Shown piece after piece: positions 51,559-62,198 of a stretch of 64,000 nt of DNA (position 1 is its first letter; the number at the start of each line of letters is the position of its first letter). The stretch is from Dioscorea cayenensis subsp. rotundata (lineage: Eukaryota > Streptophyta > Magnoliopsida > Dioscoreales > Dioscoreaceae): the NCBI RefSeq assembly GCF_009730915.1, contig NC_052489.1:30621916-30685915 (forward strand), given 5' to 3'. A program made the translations under genes and the position numbers. The notes beneath the pieces are model-generated. The model ran no database searches, was not told the DNA's origin, and worked only from the letters and a program-made list of their open reading frames with translations.

Positions 51559-54180
51559 ATGGAGAATTTTTGCGGTATTGCTAAATTCAACGGGGAGGGA
51601 AGAGTGCCGATGTTCACTGCTCGGACTTCTTGGGAGTTGGTGTTAGCTGAGATATGTGAGCGATAGGGGTCTCGAAGTTTCCCTGTCGAGGGTGAAGTTT
51701 ATCACACCGGATGGATATAAAAGCGGTTTGTCCAATAGAAAACGATGTTGACTTCCAGCGAATGTGTCACGTGCACTCCATCTTCAAATGCGATGTAGTT
51801 GATCTTGTTGTCGAGACGCATAATGTGCCATCGCGGAATCCTAATGAAAAGCGAGTTCTACTCGTTAGTAAGTTCCTTCTCTTTTATTTCGATCCATCAG
51901 TATGGGTTCATTATTGTTTAAATATGTCGGGTCATCGCTTAACATATTGTACTAGTCGCTCACGCTAATTGGTAACGGTTTAAGTATTTAATTTAACGCT
52001 TTAAATATTGGCATTATCCTTAAATATTATATTCTCGACTAATATATTGATCGTTTCATTCTGATCGAAGTGTCAGGTGGGAATTCGATTCTCGCGAGTG
52101 CTCCCGCTCAATCCCATGGTGACCCGGACGGTGTGGGATGTCTTCCATCCCTCGCCGAGACCATTCTCAAGTGCTATCGTTGGATATTGACAACGCTTTT
52201 GACGCTGTGGAACATTTCGGGGACGTACTTGAAATCATGCAATCAAACGGAATTTTGACTTTCAAATTCATAAAGAACGAGAAACATCGGAGTGATCGTG
52301 GAATCGCGGCACGATGGTTGTCATTAGGCGCCTTTCACGCTTCAAAAGAGTATAATAAAAAAATACTTTCGTAATCAAGACAATCAACACGTCACACACT
52401 TGCGGTGGTGGCATAGGTTTGGCGTCATATCCGAAAGCGTCCAAAAAATGGGTAAGCGCATCGGTGATTCGAGGCTCAAGGACCGCCCTCGTATCAAGGC
52501 CATCGACATTCGTGAAGGGACATGTTGCGGGAACATGGTGTCACATACCATACAAGCGGGCTTGGTTGGGAAAAAGAGCCCTCGCTTGATGGTATGTGGA
52601 CACCATGTGATACTCATGATCTTTCACGATTTCGATGCCTGCGGATTTGTCTCAGCCATTTTATCCATCAGCTAGCAGCATCGTGAGTCGGTGGTCCTTG
52701 ATGGCAGTCGACATCTCCGCCATCTGATCGCTTTGCTTTGATATGTGGATAAGGTGACGTGACATCCCGGCAGCTAAGCGATCGTGGAAAAGAGACTGAG
52801 ATCGCTTTTAGACGCATGCGTTCTTTTCTTTTCAGCGTGTATTGTGGGATTCAAGAGGGCTTTGCGGATCAGCTGCATTTTTCTCGATGGTACCCACTCC
52901 TCTGGAAAAATATCGGGGCATACCATCAGCTGCCACGAGGGAAAGATGGAAACAATGGTTTTTCCACGTCGCCTTTCGAGTATAGTCAACAACGAGACCG
53001 ATGCCAATTGGACTTGGTTCATATCTAAGTTAGGCGATGCTTTATATGAGGAAGGAGATTATCATGAGATAATTACCTTCGTGTCAGACAGGTGGAAGGG
53101 CCTTGTAAACGCAATTGCGAGAGTCTTCCCTTCTTCGCCACATGCATCACTGCTTCGACATTTGGAGGCCAATTTTATGAAAGCCAATGTCGGACTTGGG
53201 AAGACATCGAAGGATGAGTCTCGGTCGATATGCTCCGCGATCGCCAAAGATTTCGATGATACCGTGAATGAATCGCAGCCACATCACCCGAAGCTCATCA
53301 CCGGGTTGATTAATAAATCGGATATGGCACATTGGTCGAATTATCTGCTCGGAGGTGATCGTTAGTGGTGAGATGTATTCAAATGTCGCGAGTCGCTCAA
53401 TGCTTGGATCAAAGAAGCTCGCCATTTACCCGTGCGACGTAAAAATGGTCGACTCCATAAGGTCTCGCGAATTTTTGATTTACACTTAACATTTCGTGTT
53501 ACCCCTTTTAAAATGTTTTTTTATCTTTGTTTAATTAGACTTCTCCGACATTAGATATTGATTTTTATCGCTTTAACCTTTTTACAATAATGTTTAAAAA
53601 GGTTCACGAATTATTTAACCATCACTATCTTTGTTTAACGTTATTTGTAGGTACAAGTTGATCGCGCGTTATGTGAACCCGGGCGTGAGCAAGCTGAACA
53701 AATGGGAGACCCTACTTATGCCCGCACATACATTCAAGGTAGAGATAATTGTTGAGGATAGCGAAATCTTCGTGTTGGTCGTCACATCGATGATCGTTAC
53801 GGCTGATCGACCGGTCAGAGAACTCCGTGGATCTCGCCATCGTAACTTGTTCATGTCGAAGGTGGCAAGTTTATGGTATTCGTCTAGAAACACGCTTGCT
53901 ACCGCAATAATGCATGCAGACACCCAACGTTCATCGATTTATTAGCGGCTACTTCACCGGCCGATAATTACAAACTGGCGTATAAGGAAGCTATATTCCC
54001 ATACCCGACGTATGCAGCCTTGCGACGGAAATCGTGAACTTCGCTTATGCATCACCGCGACGAGAAGGCGACTCAGGGCGCCCTAGAAGAAAGAGGATCG
54101 AGTCGCAAGAGTTTGATGTCCGCGAAGTTACATTGCAGCTCACCGCCATGGATCCCGTCACAATCGTAGATCTCTAGAAT
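51559..54180 (+). pseudogene. mudrA-type transposase of the MULE (degraded)
   Basis: MuDR-family transposase, degraded. From the ATG at 51559 (MENFCGIAKFNGEGR) a PB1-like N-terminal part includes VCPIENDVDFQRMCHVHSIF and VVDLVVETHN. A likely intron spans about 51870-52075. Then come the FRAR1/MuDR-type zone (LTFKFIKNEKHR; KEYNKKIL; KDRPRIKAIDIR), the MULE catalytic core (GFKRALRISCIFLDGTHSSG, NETDANWTWFISKLGDALYE, FVSDRWKGLVNAIARVFPSS) at 52784-53365, and a C-terminal WETLLMP...EIIVEDS plus degraded SWIM zinc-finger zone at 53640-53950. The DG of FLDGTH is the expected second-line catalytic motif. Frames change at several places between 51660 and 53950 and the longest intact piece is 193 codons, so no full transposase is made. 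Confidence 0.85.
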
Positions 54181-54680
54181 GAAACTGTCGCCGACTAGGC
54201 ATTGTAAATAAGCTGACTTCTAAAGAGAAACAATTTGAATTGACTGCCAATTTTTCATATTTAAACTCTTATTCTTCACAGTGTTATCCATTTTTTAAAC
54301 AGAGACAGTGTTCTGTTAAACAGGGAACCTGTAATTTTAAATGTTTCAAACTGATATTTAAACAATATATGGTAAAGTTAAATAATTAAAATGAAATGTA
54401 AACAATCACACGCCATGGATCCGTCACAATCGTAGATCTTGTAATGAAACCGTCACGACTAGGCATTGTAAATAAAGTCGACTTCTAAAGAGAAACAATT
54501 TGAATTGATCGCCAATTTTTTTCATATATTTAAACTCTTATTCTTCACAGATGTTATCGATTATTTAAACAGAGACATTATATGTTAAACAGAGAACCCG
54601 TAATTTTTAATCTGTTTCAAACTGATATTTAAACGATATATGGTAAAGTTAAATAAGTAAACTGAAATGTAAACAATCAC
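54142..54680. repeat. 267-bp tandem duplication at the 3' end of the mudrA region
   Basis: CGCCATGGATCC(C)GTCACAAT begins copies near 54145 and 54411. Each continues through TCGTAGATCT, GACTAGGCATTGTAAATAA, TAAAGAGAAACAATTTGAAT, TTTAAACAGAGACA and CAATCACAC. The copies differ by small indels and about 10% substitutions. They lie between the convergent transposase and protease reading regions. Confidence 0.9.
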
Positions 54681-54923
54681 ACTGTACAATTGAAATGAAA
54701 CCGAATGGAATTTAACATGCTTTTACAATTGAAAAATCAAACAAAAATTTACATCGACATGTACAAGTCATGTTCAACGAAAAAAATGAAAACAATGAAT
54801 TGAATACAAGTCCTCTTCTGAGAAAACAAAATTTAACCCGCTTCGGACGACCCCCCTTTCTCATGGACGCCGGCTGCCCTCCCCTCCTTAAGTATGCAGG
54901 TAACATACTTTAATCTCAGGTAA

Positions 54924-55189
54924 GGCCTTGCTTGGGAGGGGGTTAGTGAGGGTATTGTAAGGTAGGGTTATGGTCCATTCCTTGTTTGGATCAAGGGTTA
55001 TCTAGAGGGTAAAGTTTTAGGGGGTTAAATGGAGGGTTGAGAAACCTCCATTTACCCCATTTTCTCAACCCTCCAAATTGGGGGGTTGAGGAGGTTTTGA
55101 TTTTCATCTTGACCAAAATACCCTCAACCTTTCCAAATAATTACATGTATGTATTATTATTAGTATTAATATTAGTATATTTGTACTCG

Positions 55190-55236
<47 letters not shown>

Positions 55237-55338
55237 TAGTATTCATATTTGTATATTAGTATTAGTATATTAGTATATTATTATTAGTATTAGTATTATT
55301 AGTATTTCTATTAGTATATTAATATATTTGTATTATTA

Positions 55339-55376
<38 letters not shown>

Positions 55377-56187
55377 TAGTATTTATATTTGTATATTATT
55401 ATTATTAATATTATTAGTATTAGTATTAGTATATTAATATATTTGTACTATTATTACTATTATTATTATGAGTATTAGTATATTAGTATATTAGTGTTAA
55501 CATATTAGTACGGGTATTATTATTATTATTATTATTAGTAGTAGTTGTATATTAGTTTTAGTATATTAGTATTCTTGTTCATATTAGTATTTGTATATTA
55601 GTATTAGTATATTAGTATATTATTATATTATCAGTATTAGTATTATTAGTATTTCTATTAGTATATTAATATATTTGTACTATTATTATTATTATTATTA
55701 TTATTATGAGTATTAGTATATTAGTATATTAGTGTTAACATATTAGTACGGGTGTTATTATTAATATTATTAGTATATTAGTATTATTATTATTATTACT
55801 ATTAGTATATTAGTTTTAGTATATTAGTATTTGTGTTCATATTAGTATTAGTATATTAGTATTCATATTAATATTAGTATTAATATTAGTATTATTGTTG
55901 TTATTATGTCTTGTGTCTTTTGTGTATTAATAGATAAATATAATGAGTAGATAGTTTTACATAATTATATGTCATATGTGTCTTTTTTTCTTATAAGGGT
56001 ATTTTAGTAATATTACCATAAAACCTTACCCTCTATTACCTTCAATCCAAATATTACAAGGTTTGGTAACCTTCATTTACCTTACCTTTGTCCCAAACAA
56101 GGTATAACTTAAAAACTCCATTTCCCTTACTTTACCTTACCTTACCTTCCATTATGAACCCCTCCTTCACCTCTCCCAAGCAAAGCC
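54924..56187. mobile_element. PIF/Harbinger-type non-autonomous element nested in the MULE
   Basis: The left end GGCCTTGCTTGGGAGG and the reverse complement of the right end, GGCTTTGCTTGGGAGA, are terminal inverted repeats. TAA flanks both (54921-54923 and 56188-56190), the TWA duplication typical of PIF/Harbinger/Tourist elements. It is 1264 bp, has no transposase, and its interior is mostly a (TTA)n-derived satellite. It splits the Ulp1-like reading region near its C-terminus, so it arrived after the MULE. Confidence 0.85.
55147..55900. repeat. ~750-bp compound satellite of TTA / TTAGTA / TATTAGTATA units
   Basis: Long pure (TTA)n runs (55188-55230, 55338-55370) grade into TTAGTATTAGTATA-type variants, and larger blocks repeat (ATATTTGTACTATTATTA and TGAGTATTAGTATATTAG occur twice each, near 55440 and 55670). 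It fills the centre of the nested Harbinger-type element. Confidence 0.95.
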
Positions 56188-57252
56188 TAAGGGACGTCTG
56201 TCTGCGGTAGCCGTAGCTTCTCACCCCAAAGTAATTGCTCGATAAACCGCATGACATAGACGCTTCCTTGTTTTTGCCGTGGGGTTTCCGTGTTGTACAG
56301 GAGTGGGTACTTTGCGGTCGCCGACTCGCCGAACTCCATATCGACAGCCGTGTCGAATAGATTCCGCTGTCGAGATATGCAAGTTGAGATTAACATACCG
56401 AATTAAATAACAAACACTATCGATCGGAATAATTAAAGAACTTACCATGTCCGGACGCGCTCTTTTTCGTACTCAGCGCATGAAGAATAATGCTCAGTAT
56501 TCTTGTTTGTCATCACGAGGACGCACGACATGGAAGTGGCCATTCATTATGATCGGGAGGATGACAATTTGAACTTCATGCAAGTTGCGCACAGCATCTC
56601 CGATCATAGCCATAGTTGTCTCATGTGCGTCGTCGTGCTTTGACATAAACAACGCCAACGGTCTTATGATGGAGGCGCGCTTCTTGTAGGGATATGGCAC
56701 TTTGCTCAGTGACTTTTGTATTATGCATACAAAAGCGTCCATCACATCATCTGTGACCATCTCCTTCCCCTCAAGCAGAGTGTATAAATTGGCCCGTGTG
56801 GGCGATAGTCATTCTTCCACACAACAGTGCTGAGATTAAACGATAACATATATAATTAGCCCATATTCTAAATAGTTAAATGATATTAGCAATGTTCAAA
56901 TGATATTATAAATAATTAAACGTTAACTAGAAAACTTAAACGATAACATATAAACATTTAAACAATATCAATAGAAAGTTAAACACTATAAACAAATGTT
57001 AAACACTATCATAAAAACTTTAAACTTACCTATCCATACGGCAATTAAGGAAGATCCTCATCAACTCCTGCTCATACTTGTTAAGCCGAGATTGACCAAC
57101 CCATTTTTCTTCTTCGGAATGAAGACTTGCCGAGCCGCTCTTGTCTAATTGTTGATCGCCTCGATCATCTCTCGCGTTGATCGGTCGGGGGTCTTCATGG
57201 AGCACTCGCCGATGTGCCTTGAAAGGCGTTTCGAAGATCAGCCCGCATCTTC

Positions 57253-57430
57253 CTTCGATGCGGGGACGACGGCGACAACATCAACCGCGGACACATCCTC
57301 ACGTGGTTGTTCTTGTTGTAGGGATTGTGTCCGCTTCGACGCGGGACGACGACGACAACATCAACCGCAGTACACATCCCTTACATGGTTTTTGTTGTTG
57401 TGGGATCGTGTCCCGCTTTGATGCGGCGAT
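57253..57430. repeat. ~81-bp tandem minisatellite in the Ulp1-like region
   Basis: Units start CTTCGATGCGGGGACGACGG at 57253 and CTTCGACGCGGGACGACGAC at 57334, with a third start CTTTGATGCGG at 57416. Each contains CGACAACATCAACCGC and a T-rich TTGTTG segment. On minus it encodes a repeated RSG(H/T)...NKN(N)HVR peptide in the low-complexity linker. Confidence 0.85.
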
Positions 57431-60188
57431 ACGGGCCACGCCACCGACCACGAATCAACTATCTTCACCGTTAGCCCGCAGCAGCAAGCATCATCCCGGA
57501 GACAAATCCTTAGCTTGTTCTTGTTCTTCGTGGATCGTGTCCGGCCTTTGATCGCCGTATCTCTGAGCCGGTTCCACCGGTCGTGGATTTCGTTAACAAG
57601 AGAGTTAACGATCTTTTGCACCTCGGCGATGACCCACATCATCTACGATGTCCTCCACCGCCATGGCCATGTCATCAACGGCGATGACTTCGATGAATAC
57701 AGCATCCGCGCGATGGTTTTGCTATTGTTTCACTGTCACCGGCGCGTGGAGACAGAGGCGTGATTGTTCTCCTCTTTTTCTCAAGTCTCTTCGAATGTGG
57801 CCGTCTTGGAATGGCCACCCCGACGATGTCGTCGTCGTTAAATTCCCTCGCGCCTCGCTCGTCCCGGGTGCTTCAGCTTGTTTGGAGGGACGCAGTGCGA
57901 TCGTGAACGTCCCTTCCGTAGCCTCAACACGAGTGACAAACCGAGGAAACTCGGTCATCAATATCTGGTACGCCTGCATAAGAGTTGCAGTGACATCTTC
58001 GCCTAATGTCGCCGGTGGGGTCACGCTACTGATCGGAGGGGCCGCCATGGTCGGGGATCGCCATAATCGGGGAACTGCCGTTGTCGTAGTAGGGGGCGCT
58101 GCAATCCGGGCGTGGTGGGGGAGGCTTCTCGGCCGAGGAATGCGTGCGCGTGGTGGGGCTGGAAGATGCGAGAACGGGGTTGAGCGCAGCGATGAGTGCC
58201 GCCCTCATCTCGCCGTGTAAGTGGTTCCGAGCAATAGCATCCCTCCGCTCGGTTGGCCCCAACATATATTTCTTCTTCAGCACTCGCCGGAAACAACTCA
58301 GGAAACTAACATATGTAAACCAAACAATTTCAGCGAAATCATTCGCTTTAAACTATAACAACTAAAAGTTAAACATAGTTTTTTTATATTAAACATTATC
58401 GAATTTATTTAAACGGAAAGCACAATGTTTAAACATCAAAGACTTATGTTAAACATTGTCCATAACTACTTTCCTTCGAGCGATGACAAGTTGGTTTCTA
58501 CCGTCGCTTGCTTCCGGTAACTACTTTCACCGTAGCACAGACATCCTTGGGACCTCGCTGAATCGGACTTTCTTTCCCGTCCGGCCATCTCAGAAACCAT
58601 ACGTTAAGCGCGACCGAGCACCCCTTAATATATCCCCGTGTTGGTCTTCTTCCCGGCAGATCTATCTTGCACTCGAGCTGGGTCGCCGTGGAATGTCTTC
58701 CATCGCCCACTTGTGCGTCGCCCTGCGCCCTACGCCAGTACGCCTCTATGGCGGGTAGATCATCGACATAATCAACGATCCAGTTCGGAACCGAGATAAT
58801 GTATTTGGGAAGAGGACTGTACCCATGAGGTACACCATCATGAGTTTGACAAAATTTTCTTCTTCCCCTCTCGTCGAACAAGTCGACAAGAGCGCTCTTG
58901 ATGGAGTCTCCTGTCTCTCATAGGTTTTGATAAATATCTACCTTGAACTACGATCGGATTTTTATTCTTCTTAAACACAATCTAGCGTCGCCATCACAAC
59001 GCGGACCAGAACGAGGGCCACATCTTGAGGCCTCGAAACTCAGCGAGGCTTTCCCGATCCCGAATTTATTAGTGCGGCCATCGTGCACTTTGCAATAGAG
59101 AATCAAGAAGGGCCCTCTCTTGGTAGATAGCTTCCAAACTCGATGAATCGCCAGAAACGGTGTCCTTCGGATGATCTCCCCGATGTCGAGGGGTCATGTT
59201 ATCTTTCGGTTCGACTAAGGTCTCCACTACTGCGTGTCAAATAGCATCGCTCATTAACTAGGGTTGATCGCCATAGTCAAATGCTGCTGACAATAACAAC
59301 ACATTAAGCGGAAATATAAGATTTTAAACGGTAACATTCGAGTTATTAAAGCGGAGATATCATTTGTTAAACGGAGAACTAGTTTATTAAAGCAGAGACA
59401 ACAATACTTAAACAGAGACAACAACATTTAAATCAGTAACATCTCATTTTGTTAAACGTAAACCTCATTTTTAAAAGCTGAAAACCATATCAAATGAAAG
59501 GGGAATTATGACATTATAAATATTACACAAATCATAACAATCGAAAAACTATTCCGATAGTGATACTGACGAAAAGCGTAAAAACAACACAAAAACCCTA
59601 GCCGAGAAATCTCTCGCAGACTAACAAAACCCCGAGAGAAATCCCACCGCAGACTTCAATATCTTCCAATAAAAAGCAGGGAGCACAAAACAAAACCGAA
59701 AAATCTTTCTTTAGTAGCAGAGCGAGCTTAACATAAAACCATACTCAATACCTTAGTTTTGCAAACCGATGAAATGCCAACTACTCAGCGGGGACTTCTC
59801 CTTCGAGATCGTCGGTGGAAAGGGAAAAAGTGCAGATTACAGAGGTCATACGGTAGAGACAACTTTGGAGACGACTTCGAAATGGTTTAACCGAAGACTC
59901 TAGTTGAGAAAAAAATAACTACAAGGCTCGATAAATTCCTCTCGTTACCCTACTGAAAAACCCCCACTTCCTCTCATATCCCGAAATGGGTCTGCAATCA
60001 CGACTCCCCACTGCAAGGGCATTTTTTGTCCATAAAAATTTTTAAAAATAACACCGTTGACATCCGATTACATGCTTTGGGGTTGAAAAGCATGGAAATA
60101 AAAAGGAAGGGGTTTTTGGGGAGTGCAAAACTAACGTGGTGTTTTTGGCAATAATGCAAACTTAGAGGGTGTTTTTGACAATTTCCAC

Positions 60189-60232
<44 letters not shown>

Positions 60233-62096
60233 TCTTTAATTGTATGCTAGTGCTTAAGTTGGCAATTCAACTCAAATATAAATAAATAAATAAAAATAAT
60301 AAACACATTTAGCCATAAAAAGCACGTCACTTTCATCAAACTTACAAATAATATATATTAAAAGATTAAAAGAAGTTCGGAGAACAGAATAGCACTTTAT
60401 TTTATTAAAAATAAGCTTTTTAAAAACATGCATTAATCGAAATTTAATCAAAAAAATAAACCACCAAGTAAAAGAGATAATTATGGGTCAAATAAAAAAA
60501 AAATCCTAGTGTCCACCAAAGATATAATTCAAACCAAATAAAATATTAATAAAAATATAGACGGAATGAACTTATGCTATTTAAGAAACAATTTTAATGA
60601 GTGAATCATTTGTGAAAAATAATTCTATAAAATGTGGGTAGAGGCAGAAATTTTAGTAAATATTACTATTTAATCAGCTATTAAATAGCCCAATAATATG
60701 ACATTTGGGTGCAAAAAGAGGGCAAAAATTTGAATTCTTCCCAACAGTACTGTTTATATAATGTTTATGTGTTATTCACTTAAATGTAACACTGTTCATT
60801 TAACTTAAGTGTGAGTCTTTTGTGAGAGAAACAATAATTTCACCGCTCTAAAGTTACAAGACATGTGATTTTATTAAGAGGTTTATAAATCACTATAACT
60901 AGTGCACCTCTATATTTATTTGTCTCTTTGATAATCCTTTAAATGATAGCATTTGTAGTTTATTAGTAAATATATATATATATATATATATTGGGTATCA
61001 TAATCTCACCCGAATCAATGTATTAAGAATAAGCATTTAAATATAATCAAGGGAGACTGATGGCAGAATTTCACGGATTAAAAAGGAACCTTGCTTCATC
61101 AATGTTATATTAATTAATTCCATTGATTAAATATTTAAAATCAGTTTTGGTTTACAGTTGGGAGTGTTATCAGACTGACTTGGAAAGGCACACTAAAAAA
61201 CGTGGCATGCTTTGTTTCTTATGCCTTTTTTTATCACTTTTTTTTTTTAACCTTTAAAATATAATAATAATAAACTTTCTTCAAAAAACAAAAAATAAAA
61301 TAATAAATACCTTTACAAATGTTTAGGTTCTCATAACCAATAAGTAATTTTCAAAGGGTTTATGTGAAAAAAGAACCGGCCTCTTTTTTGGCCACACGTA
61401 CTAACTTTTCCATTGCTGGTAGGGAAAGGAGGATTGTAGCAAACAAGAAAACAACACGTGGCACTTTCCCTTGTACTTATATTACGTGTCAAATTTTTAT
61501 TGGCAGCATAAACTCTATGCTGTTTGTGGCTTCGCAGAAAGACCAGAAGACAAGTGGGCACGCCATTACTTGCGTAGGAAGCTTACTAGAAGCACTGTTC
61601 CCAAAAAGAGAATGGCAACGTTTCCCGCGAAAGGGAAACGATATTATCTAAATTCCATGATTTTAAATTATTTTTTATTATTCAAGTGAAAAAAAAAATG
61701 TTTTAAGAAAGCAATCGATGGTACGTACAGGGTTGATTTCTTACTCTATAGTGCTGTAATTAAATTACTTATTTATTATTTTTTAGACTTAATATTGTTT
61801 ATAATACTATCTAAACAAATCAGATAGATTTATTGAGAGAAATTATATTTTTTTTTCAAAATTATTAGTTCAGTATAATTTTTATAAATTTTTTGGGTGA
61901 GTTTGTTATGAGAAACGCATAGGAAACGGTTTAATAGCCGACCACGTTTTCGGACACGAGTTTTTTTTGCAGAAAAGCCCTCGCTTTTTCCTTTTATCAA
62001 AATGCCCCTGGAAAACTCTAAAAGTCCCACAAACTATAAATAGTCCCCGCCCTTCAATTATCGCCACCAACTCTCCGTCCTGTCTCGCTCTCGCTG

Positions 62097-62132
<36 letters not shown>

Positions 62133-62198
62133 GCTCCTTTTTCTAGGGTTTGCAGTGTTTCTCTTCTGGATTAGGGTTTTTGGTAGGGAAAGAGAACC
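60189..62198. other. AT-rich intergenic region and Di19 promoter/leader
   Basis: (AAT)n at 60189-60231 marks the MULE insertion site. 60230-61300 is AT-rich with a (TA)n tract at 60968-60991 and no gene. 61380-61640 is less AT-rich, with ACGTG motifs and a perfect hairpin CGTTTCCC-GCGAAA-GGGAAACG at 61619-61640, and no convincing coding exon. The Di19 leader (62060-62198) has a (CT)n tract (62105-62132) and two AGGGTTT motifs. Confidence 0.5.
61454..61500. promoter_or_regulatory. ABRE-like ACGTG pair upstream of Di19
   Basis: ACACGTGGC at 61454-61462 is a strong ABRE/G-box and TACGTGTC at 61493-61500 is a second ABRE-type core. A further CACACGTAC lies at 61393. They are about 700 bases upstream of a drought-induced-19 family gene; abscisic acid control is inferred. 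Confidence 0.5.

Larger units (their letters stand above)
54700..58900 (-). pseudogene. Ulp1-like (peptidase C48) protease gene carried by the MULE, broken
   Basis: Minus-strand coding remains. 58881-58498 holds PNWIVDYVDDLPAIEAYWRR and RPTRGYIKGCSVALNVWFL, resembling the N-terminal part of Ulp1-type MULE proteins. 57100-58300 is a low-complexity, Pro/His/Arg-rich linker with a tandem repeat. 56760-56494 holds WxxD-type TDDVMDAFVCIIQKSLSKVP and NGHFHVV (catalytic His region). 56396-56187 has FDTAVDMEFGESATAKYPLL and KQGSVYVMRFIEQLLWGEKL, where the Gln is present but the expected D-C pair with the catalytic Cys is absent, as if 4-5 residues were deleted. The C-terminal end (GGQPASMRKGG) resumes at ~54906 beyond the nested element. 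Ulp1 normally cleaves SUMO; here it is transposon cargo. Confidence 0.7.
49474..60188. mobile_element. Large Mutator-like element (MULE) with mudrA-type and Ulp1-type genes
   Basis: Left end GGGAAAATTACTGTTCATCC and the reverse complement of the right end, GTGGAAATTGTCAAAAACACC, start imperfect inverted repeats that stay similar for about 110 bases (shared CCCAAAAACCCC and TTTTGCA blocks). Both ends sit in an (AAT)n tract, so the expected 9-bp target duplication cannot be resolved. Inside are a plus-strand MuDR-type transposase and a minus-strand Ulp1/C48 protease-like region, a pairing known from plant Ulp1-carrying (Kaonashi-type) MULEs. GC content and codon use differ sharply from the AT-rich flanks. 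The element is about 10.7 kb including a nested 1.26-kb insertion. Both genes are broken, so it is non-autonomous now. Confidence 0.85.

Noticed and set aside
55037-55273. Plus-strand open frame with a poly-Tyr run
   Set aside because: It is the (TTA)n satellite of the nested element read as codons.
57515-58365. Plus-strand open frames in the Ulp1-like region
   Set aside because: Antisense to the degraded protease gene, with no recognisable domain.
50061-59480. CRISPR-like reading of the repeated TTAAAC motif
   Set aside because: Spacing is irregular, the motif is too short and this is a plant nuclear transposon.
61364-61651. Plus-strand 95-codon frame upstream of Di19
   Set aside because: No splice partners, no recognisable family, and it overlaps the ABRE islet; coding role not supported.
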